Under the pieces are notes generated by a model. It was given only the letters and a program-made list of their open reading frames with translations. It ran no database searches and was not told the origin of the DNA. Shown here in pieces: positions 13,016-26,000 of a stretch of DNA of 64,000 nucleotides (positions are counted from its first letter, which is position 1; the number at the start of each line of letters is the position of its first letter). Location: contig OZ025207.1 in NCBI GenBank assembly GCA_964019055.1, positions 11,126,090 to 11,190,089 of the forward strand, given 5' to 3'. This stretch comes from Anthopleura xanthogrammica. Taxonomy: Eukaryota; Cnidaria; Anthozoa; Actiniaria; Actiniidae. Made by a program: the position numbers and the translations under genes.

Positions 13016-13779
13016 GGTAATTAAAGAAAAATAATCATATATCTTTCTTGTTCTCCTAAGACTACCTTCTACTTAAAGGTAAAGGTTTTCTATATATAGT
13101 AATGTGCGTTGTTTTATTATATGGAATTCTCAATAGAGAAAAGAAATACAAAATTTATTGACCGATTTGAGGCATCTAAGAACATTATCTTTATCTTTAT
13201 AACTTTTCCTCCTTATTTTAATTGTACAGTGGTGTAAAGATTTTGGATTTCATAATACATTTACATTTCGTGCCTTGCTTTGCCTTATTAATATTTTATT
13301 AAGTTCTATTTTAAGGAGTCTTTTTGTTTTGTTTATCATCCGGTACCAGAAGTGAATAGATCATAACAAGAGAGCATAAATGCTCTCTTGATCATAAGTT
13401 TAAACTTTATCAATTGTAGCATTTATATAGCCCTTCCACTTGAGAGAAAATAGAAATACTTTAAAAAGCTACGTAGTGTAGATATCTCTCAGTAGTATCT
13501 ATATAATACATTTTAATCTAAAAAAAGTAATAATCTTATCCGAATGATAGATAATAAACATTTGAATCTAATATCATAATTTTCATTTATGAAAAAATAT
13601 CATTCAGTTTTAGATCGATAAAGTTGTTTGACACATATTAATCACAGAATTGAGAAAATTTAATAATATGACTATGGTATAAAAGATTATGAAACAGTTG
13701 AAACCTCAGTAGTATATATGTGAGTAGTATATATTGATCTCCTTCTTAGAAAATTATGTTTATTAATTTATCATAATGG

Positions 13780-14370
13780 TTCTGGGCTAATTTGCTCAAA
13801 ACCAGATCAGTGGCACTAGATGTAATTTTACATGAAAACATTTTTCATGGCTTAGATGATCAAGCCTAGCATAGGCCCAGAATCATGACTTTCAACAACA
13901 AAAATATCAAAAAAAGCTTTTTTTAAAACTCTTTAAATCTAAACATAGACTTGATTATGCCATAAGGAAAAATAACTTTGCTCTTTTATAATCGGAAACT
14001 GACTTATTTTATGAACAAACGTTATCAAAAACTAATGTCAATATATGAGCAGTGAGTATCTTTCAATCTCTCTGTGAAAAAATCGTGATAGTAAATCATG
14101 ATTCTAGCTGGGTAGCGTTGTTCAAAACTAGATTAGTGGCAGTCTTAGATGTAATCTTATTTGAAGAGATTATATGCTTAGACGAACAAGACTAGCATAT
14201 GTCTTAATCAGACTTTCAACAGCAAAAGCAAATAATAAAGCTTCAAAACTTTTAAAAAAAAGATTTTAAAATCTAAATAGACTTGATTATACACTAATAG
14301 GAAGAAACGTATTTGCTCTTTTTATTGAAAGCTGACTTAGTACTCATGTTTAAACGTTATCAAACAACTT
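13780..14370. repeat. Diverged tandem duplication, about 330-bp period
   Basis: Two non-coding copies (about 13780-14040 and 14100-14370) share ordered blocks: GGCACTAGATGTAATTTTA versus GGCAGTCTTAGATGTAATC; GACTTTCAACA; ATAGACTTGATTAT; and AACGTTATCAAA. Both lie just downstream (minus sense) of the putative leader exon, so inside its intron if that exon is real. Confidence 0.6.
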
Positions 14371-15744
14371 ATTCAAAAAGTTTTATAAGAAATATTATTT
14401 TATCTTACCTGTGATTCCTAGCAGAATATTACATTGCTGAATTTAGACACAGAAATCAAAGTATTGGAGTATTCACGTTGATAAGATCTTTGCTTAAAGT
14501 AGCGGCTATCTATTCTACCAGTTTGAATTTACAAAAACATATCGGGTCGTTTTTCCCCACCAGTTGTTATGTTTCAGAAGTTGATCTTTATAGGCTTAAA
14601 GGAGGATATTTTGGTTTGTTTGTGAATGGTTGATCTAACAGCAGTTGTGGAAGCTGTGAAATGGCTTCCCTTACTGAGACCTTTTGACCTACAAGGTCAG
14701 TTTCTTAGTGTATATACTTGTTATACAATGGTTTAGAGTGGCATACCGTGGGATATTCCACGAGTCACATGTAGTTTATAGTATACGCACGAGCCTTTTA
14801 ACCATTTTATTCCACACAATAGAAAATACAAATGCATAGATTCGACGTGCAATGCATGATGGGAAGGAAGTGTGAAATACCGACGAATATACGACGGCTT
14901 TCCTGCTTTCTGATTGGCTGTATATTCTATGGTGTGGGTTAAACAGCTTTCTCGTAACCAATTGAAAACCAGTTAGGGAATGAAAACGAGGAACATGTTT
15001 GAAGATAATATTTCGAAAGTATGAGATGGAAATTTTCTTTTTCAATAGAATGTGCAAAAAAGTAAGGTCCAGTTCATCTAAGAAGACCGCCTTATTATCC
15101 ATTGTTTTCAATGCGTTCGGCTCATGTGAAGTTTGAACTAGACCTAACTTGTCTTTTATCTGCTAATGCCTCCAGCTTTTTTACTTTGTAATGAAAGACA
15201 GAGACATTAAAGCAGTAAAGAAAAGAAGATATAATAGTAAGAAAAATAAGAAAGAAAAGGAACGAAAGAGAAACAACAGAATTAACGGCTTACAGTACAT
15301 GCAATCGATCACGTGATAGCTTATGTTTTATATGCACTTTTTGATTAGAAATAATGAAGAATAAAACGCGAAATGGTTTTCAATATTGCTGCCAGTTCCC
15401 AGTTGTACAGGTGGCGTTATTCGAAGATGACATGCGAAATAAGTTTGCCAAAACAAGGAGATCTAGTTATAAAGTCTAGGATATCGGTCCAATCGTCTTC
15501 GAATCATGCTCTACAGTACATTTGAGCTTGAGATCGGTAATTAACGGGTAGTAGAAAATGAAGAGTGAATAATATAGATAATAATGTGTGACAATGCGTA
15601 CCCCCATTTCCCTCCTCCCTTGACATCTTTGTGATGTGAAATAACAATACAAATAAGATAGACAAGAGACACAATCGATCTCTGATTAAATTTTTAGAAT
15701 TCTCAGAGAAAATCTGGCATCATTCCTTTTTATTTTAGTTAACC

Positions 15745-16008
15745 AAACAGCCCTTGTTTTTACGAGGGTAGCACTTATAAGCTAGTGCATGGCTAACAAA
15801 CCTCAGTGGCCCTCGTTCCATGATCAAATTGGGATTCAGAAGTTGATTTTTATCGGAAGGAGGAAAACCGGCCGAAAAAGCCGGAAAAAGCCCTCGAAGA
15901 ACAGAAGAGAACCAATAAGCAGCCCGACTCGCATACGACACCGAATCCGGAAGTCGAACTCGAGTCACATTAGTGAGAGGCGTACACCGCTACGCCACCC
16001 GTGCTTCC
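15745..16008 (-). mobile_element. tRNA-derived SINE-like element
   Basis: Read on the minus strand, the element starts GGAAGCACGGGTGGCGTAGC. This contains an A-box-like GTGGCGTAGCGGTG, followed about 30 bp on by a B-box-like GAGTTCGACTT, the spacing of a pol III internal promoter. The tail has pyrimidine-rich GGCTTTTTCCGGCTTTTTC. This head and tail resemble tRNA-headed SINEs that I recall as common in coral genomes (recollection, not a search). The left boundary is approximate. Frames through it are chance. Confidence 0.6.
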
Positions 16009-16652
16009 GTGAACAATCCGACAAACGTACTTTTCCTAAATGTTATTTTCGTTTTTGCACATCCTCAAATCTCGGTCGATTTCGGTCTGCTGTGCCCATC
16101 AATTCATAAGGTCTTCCACTGAGCTTTTTATGAAGGTGCAATCTATTGCAATGACTAGGAAGTACTTAAAGTGGACCTTGTACGAAAACCCACTGAAACT
16201 TTAGTATTGAAGTAAAGAGACGAAAAAATTAATTTGTAATCACAAGTAATGTACGTTAGCCAACCTTAAGGCTTAAGAAAATAGAAAAACGAAAAAAAGA
16301 AATACAAAAAAAAAAAACACAAGAAGTTACTTACAAAGAAATTTATGTACGGAGCGCCGGATGTTTGGTGCTGAGTGCCGGATGACGTCACAGACTCCGT
16401 GAAAAATTGAGTCATAAAAATATAATACTTCCCATCGAAAAATCAAGAAAAAAACTTTTAACAAGTGTTTATTAGACCCTTAAAAATTATTCCAGGAAAG
16501 TTTCAGCTGAATTAAATTTCGTCTCCTTTGAATGTTTAAAGTGTTTTTTAACCATTCTTAATTACTGGTTCCTAACAGTTGGCTGCCAAAACGTGCTATA
16601 AATTACACCCATATGATTATTACTGTCGCATTATAGTCAAGTTGAGGTATAG

Positions 16653-16682
<30 letters not shown>
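16653..16682. repeat. TACA microsatellite
   Basis: About seven copies of TACA followed by a TATATTTATTT stretch, possibly the simple-repeat tail of a retroposon. No more can be said. Confidence 0.8.
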
Positions 16683-16685
<3 letters not shown>

Positions 16686-17246
16686 TTATTTAGTGTCATT
16701 TTTTGTTATTACATTACATTTACAAAGAATTATAACTTAACTTAAATTAAGACACAAGCTATCTATGATAACTATAAAAGTTAACCAAGATAGATAGCTT
16801 CTAAATTTGATTTATAATAGTATAAAATAAGGTCAAGCGGAGAAAAAAACTATATGATATCTTAAATAACAAACGAATTAAAGATGAGAAGGGGGAAAAA
16901 ACAAACTAACTACACAAATGAAACAATATAGAAGATATTTATGAAAAAAAGTATTAGAATAGATCGTAGATCAGTAGTAATGGATTTCATGGTTTTCTGT
17001 CATGGCAGTCATTGCTGATACTGGGAGTATAAGCAATAAAACTGCAGTCACAATAACAAACATAAGCAATCTTATCTCAAAATATTTTTTCAAAGATATA
17101 TGTAAAAACGTACTGACACTTTAAAATATGAAAACTGAATTTATTACTCTAATATTAATTATTCAAATTGAAGTTAAATAACAAAAGATGAGAAGGAAGA
17201 GTTTGGATGGAAATTAAATAAACCGGGTCAGTGTGTACAGCTCACA

Positions 17247-19749
17247 ATGGATGCAAAAGTCATTGTACTTTTCATATTCTTTTTCACGGATTTCTCAATC
17301 TTGATGTGTGAACATATCAACTCTGATAGTAAGTATCTAGAGTTTATACGTACTTTATACTTTCTTTATGCTTGCTTTAAGTTTCTAATAGTGAAGAACA
17401 TTCTTGATTGATTATAAAGGTGTGATGGCTACTCAGTTCATTATTCCAAAGTTACTAAAAACTTAACCAAAGGAACCCAGAGGAAAACACTTTTATCGTA
17501 ACACGAAGTTTCAATCCTTTCTTCGTTTACTACTTTAAAAAGGGTTGCCTAAGTCACAAGTTTATCTTACTGCTTATGTTTAATTCCACATCACATTGTC
17601 TCCGTACTTTATTGCTATTACATTAATGGTTCTTTCGTGGTAGGTCTGAATCTAGTATGGTGGTATAGCTATTGTGTAAATATGCCTAGAATCTCCCAAA
17701 AGCGCAATTAAATCATCTTTGCGAAAAATCAATGAAGGCTTAGTTATAGTATCCAGAAACATTAATCTAATTCTTAATTCATTAAATATGACGCTGAATG
17801 CCTGAATGAAATGAAAACTGGGATTTGCTAACATTTTTGCCGCTAGAAAAGTTGGCCCTGATGTAATGAGACAGAACTTAGTTCGCTAGAAATGAGAAAA
17901 ATAACAACCAAAATCGGCACTGAGATGTTTTCAAAATGTTGATCAGGAAATAGGATAGGGATACGTATCCTCCCGTCCTTCAGAATCCTGTTTAAAATAT
18001 GAAATAAAAGTAATATAAAAATTTATAGATTATTGTCAAGATGCGTTGTGGAAATGTTGCAATTCTGATAGAAGGAGTGACAACATTGAAAAGTTACAAT
18101 ATTTCATGATATGATCTTATGACTTTTAAAGTAGTTGCTAACACTTCTCATTTGGTGTCTTCATCTTATTGGTTTATCTTCTGATCCTAGGCCTACTTGT
18201 ATCGAACACTTTTTAAATTGTATTTTTTAGTTCAATGTATGCCGATCTCTCCTCCTTCTAATGTTCGTGTTCGGTGTTTTTTCTTTCCCTGCCGTTGTTT
18301 CCTTGTGTGTTTTTCACTTATCAAGAAAATAGGGGGAAATATAACAAAGATGTAGGCCATATTAATCCCCAGTGGAATGGAAAGGTTAAAGGAAATCAAA
18401 ACATATAATTTGGTTTTGATAATAACATTTTCTTGAAGCCTCCCAGTCATAACTGAATCACATGCTATTTTAAAATACAGGTGTTTGTAGCCCAAGTTAG
18501 ACATTGAAAACCGTACAAATACTAAATGTGAAACTACATCATGTCAAAAAAGACAACAACAAAAACTTATTGATGTACTTGGTAACCTGAAATGATAAGA
18601 ATCAATCTAAGTCAGTTTAATAGATGAAAAGTTCATTATTTGTTTCTTTAAAGTATAAATCTTAAATATAATACATTTTGAGTTGCATTCTGTTGCAGTC
18701 AGAGAACTGAAGTTGCAGAAAAAAATGAAAAAAAGACAATTGATTATAACAAGAGAAACATACTAACTGAGGAAGCGCTAACACTTTGTTATCTCTCTCC
18801 TTTTCAGTGAAAAGCGCTAGATTATTGAAAGTTAAATTACGCAAATGTTATTAAAAGTTAAATTACTCAAGTATAACTAAGTCCTGATTGGCTAAATCTT
18901 TTTTCTCATCGAATTTCGGTATCTTTGTCGTGGCGCGCAAATTCAATGAAAAAAACCTGAAATGCTCTATCACTTCAATCAATTTCTGCACCAAAATAAT
19001 GAAATCAATTCAGCTGCCATATGCATAAAAAGTAGTAGTAGCCTAAATACTTTTAAAGCCAGTCTTAAAACTTTTCTTTTTAAACAAGCATATGGTTAAA
19101 TAATACTAGTTTTAATCTTGTAGATATTTTTAGATTCATGCATTTTTTTTTTCTTTTTAGATATACTCCGATTTTTAGATATGCTACATGACTAACATTT
19201 TGTTTTATATTGTTTTTTATTTACTTTTTACTAATATTATACTTATAGATTTTGAAATTTTGTTTATTCACCTTTTGTAAAGCGCCTTAGAATTTTAGAT
19301 TTGAGCGCTAAAGTTAGTTTTATTATATTACTTTATTCAGAGGAGGTTTTGATCATTTCTGACCTCTCAAGTAGGAGGGCTACAGAAAGTAATAGTACTC
19401 AATGATATCACATGCTATCAAATGTAAAACAACTTCTGAGCTGATCAAGTTATATGAATTGGAAAAATATTGCCTTCAAACGACGCCATCTGGATTTAAG
19501 ACATTAATAACACATGCTTGTGGGATTAATCTTTTTATTGCTGTCGGTGTATTATACAATCACTACGATTCACAAATTTAGTGCATCACTGTAAAATCAC
19601 TATTAATTATGTAGCTGAGTGATAAAGATTTGAACTGATAACACACTGCAACCTTTTCAAGTAAGACATTATTTCTAATCAATGCAATGTGGCAGTTTCT
19701 TTCGTGGGCGTTAAGTCTTTTCTTCTTTTTTTTAATCACTACTATTATT

Positions 19750-19845
<96 letters not shown>

Positions 19846-20063
19846 TTTGCGAATGGAGTCCCGCAATGGTGGCTCGTCAAGTTCCAATCAAGTTCCAATC
19901 ACGATATTGCAAAAAACTAAAATCAAGATGAGTTTTTTTTCCTTTTTTTTCTTCCAGTTTCCATCAATGAAACAGACTGCATTATTACTCAAAACTTAGT
20001 GAATTGCAATGAGGTAAATCTAAGGAGCATCCCTCGAGACATCCCTCTGAAGACCACACGCCT
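17247..20063 (+). CDS. Gene A exons 1-2: signal peptide and LRR N-terminal cap
   Basis: Exon 1 (17247-17328, 82 bp) starts ATGGATGC and encodes a hydrophobic leader ([16 protein letters not shown]). It ends in phase 1 at GTAAGT. Exon 2 (19958-20063) encodes the cap with INETDC, VNC and the motif RSIPRDIP typical of LRRNT. It ends in phase 2, setting the frame for all repeat exons. The start is supported because gene B has the same 82-bp first exon, also beginning MDA, and a matching cap (INETTC, TSIPRDIP). The 2.6-kb intron between them holds the TTTC microsatellite. Confidence 0.88.
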
Positions 20064-23000
20064 GTAAGCAAATATTCATTCTATTATGTTCCCTTTCCGT
20101 TAATATTACTAGCAAAGTGTTGCTCTTGAATCGAAAAAGAAAAACGATAGAATGGATCCCGGAATAACGGAGCTATAAAGGAAAGTTGGGAATAAAAGTT
20201 AAGATAGGAAGGGAGAAATATAAAAGAATAAAAAGATCTACGAAAGGAAGAGATGCGTTAAGTGAGGAAGTTTAATGAAACCAAAGAATGAATAAGAGTG
20301 ACGAAGGAAGAGAATGGAAAAAAAAACAAGTATGAAGACAACATTTTTTTTTGTTGGCTTTTACTGATTTCCTATTTATTACAGCGCTTTCCAATCACAC
20401 TCGCGAATTGCCGTTGCCCCCAAATAAGGTTTTGGTGGACGTCAATCAAAGTAGTGTTTCCATGACATTGTCAGAAAACACAAAGTTATCAACTTGGAAT
20501 GTTGTGGAAATGCCTTGATTAACGTCCAACTAAAACCAACTTCATCGCGACCACAAATTGTACGATCATTTCGCGCGTGTGATTGGAAACCATTGTAAAT
20601 AAATCTTCCTTCTCGTCTATATGTAATACTTATCTTTTAGGATTTTGTCTGAAAACTATTTGGTTAACATTACACCTGGATGTTTCGACGGTCTCCAGCA
20701 ACTGTATAGTCTGTAAGTACTTCTAGTAAACTTTTGTAAAACAACTTTTTACACCTTGCTTACTCTATGAACAGTGCAGCTTTAATTGCTTCAAAATCAA
20801 AGTCACACATCTTCCTTCTCGTCTATATATAATACTTATCTTTTAGGGTTTTGTCTGAAAACTATTTGGTTAACATTACACCTGGATCTTTCAACGGTCT
20901 CCCGCAACTGTATAGTCTGTAAGTACTTCTAGTAAACTTTTGTAAAACAACTTCTTACATCTTGCTTACTCTATGAACAGTGCAGCTTTAATTGCTTCAA
21001 AATCAAAGTCACACTGACCAAAACCAATGTAGAAGATCGTCACCTGAACCTGATCCCATTTATAGACTAACTGTAACAAGTGTACATGTCTAAGTAGTCC
21101 CCTTCACAGTTACCCGTCCCTGCGCCATCTTGAAAGGCAGCCATGCCTTGGCATCAAAGCAAGACAAGCGGTGAGTTTGAAATGATAAAGAAATGTGAAT
21201 AATTGTCCAAGTTGTTAAAAAAAAGGTCTCTATCTTTGCAAGCTCACCGCTCGTCTCGCTTTGATGCAAAGGCACGGCTACCTTTCAAGGTGGCTTAAAG
21301 AACTATGAAGGGAGCTATTATAATATTAGTTAGCTTTATTAGTTTCCAATGGCCTTTTGCAAGAAACTGTGACAGGATAGTTGCAAAACGTATAATTCTA
21401 TTTATATAGCATTTAAAAGACGGTTGGTGCAATTGGAGTATCTTTATTACTCAGCAAAACCTGTTAGAACTGGTTTAAATAATGTTTCTTACATGAGTTT
21501 ATGATCGTGAATTACTTATTACCCGTGAATTACTTATAGAGTGAAAACACTAAACCCGTGAAATAGAAATTAATTGTTAAGGTGTAATAGTCAAATAGAC
21601 ACAAAAGAAAACAATGGGATTTTGGTCTACTAAAGTGTATTAGTCTAATATCTATTTCACGGGTTGAGTGTCTTCACTCTACTACTAATTAGCTTTTGAA
21701 TTATCAAAGTTGGTGGTTGATGGCATTATGGTTTATTTTTAGTAGGCTCGGTGAAAACCTCATTCAAACACTCTACAATACGACATTTGCAGGCCTTTCT
21801 CGCCTTCGAATCCTGTACGTACGATCCAGGAGTCTTTGGTTAAAACTACTTCCTGTTACTCCTATTTACCAGCACAGTCGCCAGCAAAACGATCCCATAA
21901 TTATTATATTTAGTGCAACTACTGTCAAACGTACAAGCATTAACACTGCCAATTCTAGCATACTACCATAATACCGCTACTCACAGTCACACCTTCTAAC
22001 GCTGACTGTTTTTCTTCTTCATGTAAAGACACGACCTCTTATTAACTTTTACTACCACAACAGTCACTTTAGTACCACTGCAATCAATATTACTGCTGCC
22101 AATTATATTGGTAATACAACAACAACAACTGATGCTGCTGCTGCTGCTACTACTAAGATCAGATCAGATCAGATCAGATAAATAATATATAATATAATAA
22201 TAATATAATAATAATGCTACTGCTACGACTGCTACTGCTGCTACTGTTGCTACTGCTACTTCTGCTGCTTCTGTTGCTACTGCTACTTGTTCTACTGTTA
22301 CTACTACTGTTACTGCTGCTCCTACTGCTGCTGCTGCTGCTGCTTATCCCACTACCAACACCTCCAATATCTATATCTGTTCCACTGCCACTGGTGTAGA
22401 CATTTTCGTTACTAGTACTGGATGTCCCCACCTTATAGCGCAACTTGTTTTCTTTTTGTTGTAGGGATCTCTCATATAACAGAATCGGGGTACTTGAAGA
22501 AGGAATTTTCTTTGATCTAACATTAAAGACGTTGTAAGTATGCAAATACAGAGATGCAGAAGCTGGCGCAATACGCGTTTGCGCAGATGCGGGAAGCGAT
22601 GGGGAAACTCCCTTATCCTCCAGTTTGAATAACTAGCCTCTTCTGAAATTTAGGGTAAGAAAATGTTGATCAAATCTTTACTTTAAAATACGTAGACATT
22701 AGACTAGACTGATTTCCTAAAGGCCCACTTTACGAAGTCAGAAAGATTTACTAAGAGAATCAAGAAAATATTTTAGCGTTAAAGACATAATAGTATCTCC
22801 ATTTATAGATACACCACCAGCTGAGTTGACCTTCAGAACAAACTCAAGGTCAACCAATCAGAATTGAGGATTCAACATCGTATTTTGATTAGCATTTCCC
22901 CCATTATTTTGCCAAGAGAATTTATGAAATACGAGTTCTTCCTTCTTGAACGCTGGTTGGACTCATGACGGAACTATATTTCAATCAACAAGAAAAGTCT

Positions 23001-26000
23001 ACATTGTATACTCGGAAAATTCTCGAAAAATGCTAACCAAAAATAATGACCCATAATTCCTTTCGGGGAAGGCGATCAACACAGCTGGCATTGATTTAAA
23101 GAGTAAATTTTACTTTATTCCAGAAATCTTGATTTCAACAGGATACAAAACCTCCCTGCACGAGTATTTTCTGGCTTAAGCATATCAACACTGTAAGTAT
23201 ATAAGAATGAAGATTTAGAAAATAACGAGTTCTTACGTGCGCTTCGTATGCTACCTTCTCGAATGTTCTTTCGGCATCCTGTGTACGTGTTTAGATCAGA
23301 GTATCTAAAAAGGAAAAATAGTTCATTTTTCTTATATGCAATTAAATAACATCAGTATTTTGCCTTCTGGGATTGGGATTTTGCAAAATTTCTAACTCTA
23401 GCTTTATGACTCGGAGATTTTGCATGTCTAGGACTGGGATTTTGGGCTGGGAAATGGGATTAGGACCACCCCCCTCCCCTTCAGGACCCTCATATAATGT
23501 ATTTGTTTCGTTATAGATACTTGAATGATAACAGTCTTACAACACTATCAGCATCAGCATTTCATGGTATTAGACAAATTCAAACCCTGTAAGTTTTGCA
23601 ATTTTTTTTAGTCTACATTCCTCAGTAATTCAGTAATTTACATTCCCTATCTCCATATATGCTATTTATATAACGGCATTGAGTGGTATACCATGGACTA
23701 TCCCACAAGGCACTTGTATTTTCCAGTAAACACAGAAACCTGTGATACTCCATGTTACGGCTTCGGCAGATAACACGGCCTTGGTCTTGATAATTTACGA
23801 TATCATGCTCAACCTCATCCAATAATTGTTTATTATACATTTTATAAACTAAGAATAAAGATTTAATTCTGCTTTCGAAAAAAATAGCGAACGTATTTCC
23901 ATTTCCATTGTGACCTTGAGTGAACTCGACATGATAAATGTATTATCTGTATCTGCACGAGACAGGAAATGACGTCAAGTGAAACCCAGCTATACATTAA
24001 TCATGTCGAGTTCACACCATATCATGGATTGGCTAAGGGCTCTCGGCCAATCAGAAGCGAGATAGTGAGTAAAATGTATAATAATACACATTTAATAGTG
24101 CCAGGAGCATCGTATGACTTTTCCCCCGCACCATTGCACATACCTAGGTATTAAGTGAAGAGTTTTTAAGAACTCCGAAGTGCCTGATGGAAAGACAAGG
24201 TGGATTTCTAACGAATGTACAACAGCTTTCCTGCATTCTGATTATATATTTTTTCAATGGTGTGGGGTAAAAGATATTATTTGCAAATCTGTTGGAGACT
24301 TGCCAAATGGGTTAAAATCAAGCAACCGTGAATTTTTTCTCGTGAATATCAGTTTACCTTGCCTTGAGCCTTGCCTGTGTTGTTTTACATTCGTCCTTGC
24401 TAAATTGCTAAGTTTCATATTTTTATATTATTCTTATATTTTTTAGGGTGCTAAAAAATAATCTTATCCAAACCTTAAATAACGGAACATTTGCTGGTCT
24501 GTTTCTTAGTGCACTGTAAGTACTATGTATACACCCTATGCATAAGGGCGTGGCCATGGAAATACCTTAGTTCATCAGTTATTGAAAAAATCATTGCTTT
24601 CATTGTAAAGAGTATATCGATTTTAGTAATCTCCAAAAATTGCAGCTTACTAACATTAAATGATAAAAATCTACAGCTGTTTGAAATTAGAAAGATTTGT
24701 ATGGAAACAACAACCAAGGCCTGACCAGCCTCGTTTTCATGTTTTTGGCACATTTCAAATGCTTATAACTCTGCAGTGATTTAATATATAACAACAGAAC
24801 TCTACCAAATTACTAATTTAGACATGCTCTTTCTTGTAATCAAAATATATTTTTGAAATCATTGATGATTCATGGTGCTCGTTCCCAGTCTTTACTCTTT
24901 ATGCATAGGGTGTATGCTAATTAAGTTTCATTGAAATGATTGAAATAATGAGAAATAACTGTAATTATAAGTAATTGCAATATACCTTTTTAGCTGCAAA
25001 TTGCCCATTTCAGACCACATGACATTCCCTTGAGAAATGTTCTTTTATCAAAATATTTACAAATGAAAGAAACAACTCCCTAGAGTGGCATCACATGGTC
25101 TGAAATGGGCACAACAAACAACGAAGGTAAAAGAGGTCTGTTGCTTTTGATATGGAAATATTATCCTGGCTTTCGGGCTAAACGCCCATTGAAAAAATAA
25201 AATAAAATGTATAGGTTGAATAGGCAGCTGTCTGTACTGACAGTATCATCGATAAATTCATTAGTTTATTTTATCATTTGTCATGGGATGCAGATATTGT
25301 TTCCATATGGTCTTTTCATTGTATTAGCGCATTTTAATATACAAAAAGACTAGGAAATTTTAAAGCCGTGCCCAATAAGTGGGGGCCAAGGGAAGGGTGG
25401 GCTTTAGCTCCCCTAGTCATCCAAGCTGCTTCGTCCCTTGGTTGCGCACCAGGCATCCACACTTGTCCACCAATAATCTCCAGAGCAGTTTTTGTATGAC
25501 TGTGAAAACCTCACGGTATTGAAATCAAATATACTCCATCTGCAGCTGATTGTTCAATCTAGGCCAAGGCTTCCATCTATGATAAACACTTGTTTCTAAA
25601 AAACTTGTCTTTAATTTTTAATTTCTACAATGTTACTAAACCTTCTTTTTTCGATCCGCAGTATACTCACCAACAATACGCTGAAAAATTTAACGAAGGA
25701 TTTCTTCGCGGATGCGGAAATAAACAGACTGTATGAAGCTTACTTAAAATATCTATTTAAATATATTTTATAACATAATTATATATGTATAAATTTCCTG
25801 GTAACATGGGTTACATCTTTTTATATTCTAGACTTCTTACGGATAACCAAATAACGTCCATTTCTTCTGGAACACTTCAAGGCATTAAAAATCTTGAATA
25901 TCTGTAAGTAAACCTCTAAAATTTTCTTTGGTTCCTATTTTATTTTACCTGTCATTGTACTTCTTAAAACTTCATGCGAAGCCCTTTGTTTTGTAGAGAT

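Larger units (their letters stand above)
12050..17246. other. Intergenic/5' leader region between divergent genes
   Basis: AT-rich DNA between the minus-strand secreted gene and gene A. It contains a possible untranslated leader exon of the minus gene (donor at 14409), a diverged tandem duplication (13780-14370), a SINE (about 15745-16008) and a short TACA microsatellite (16653-16682). The frame at 14776-15111 (minus) has no recognisable domain. Confidence 0.5.
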
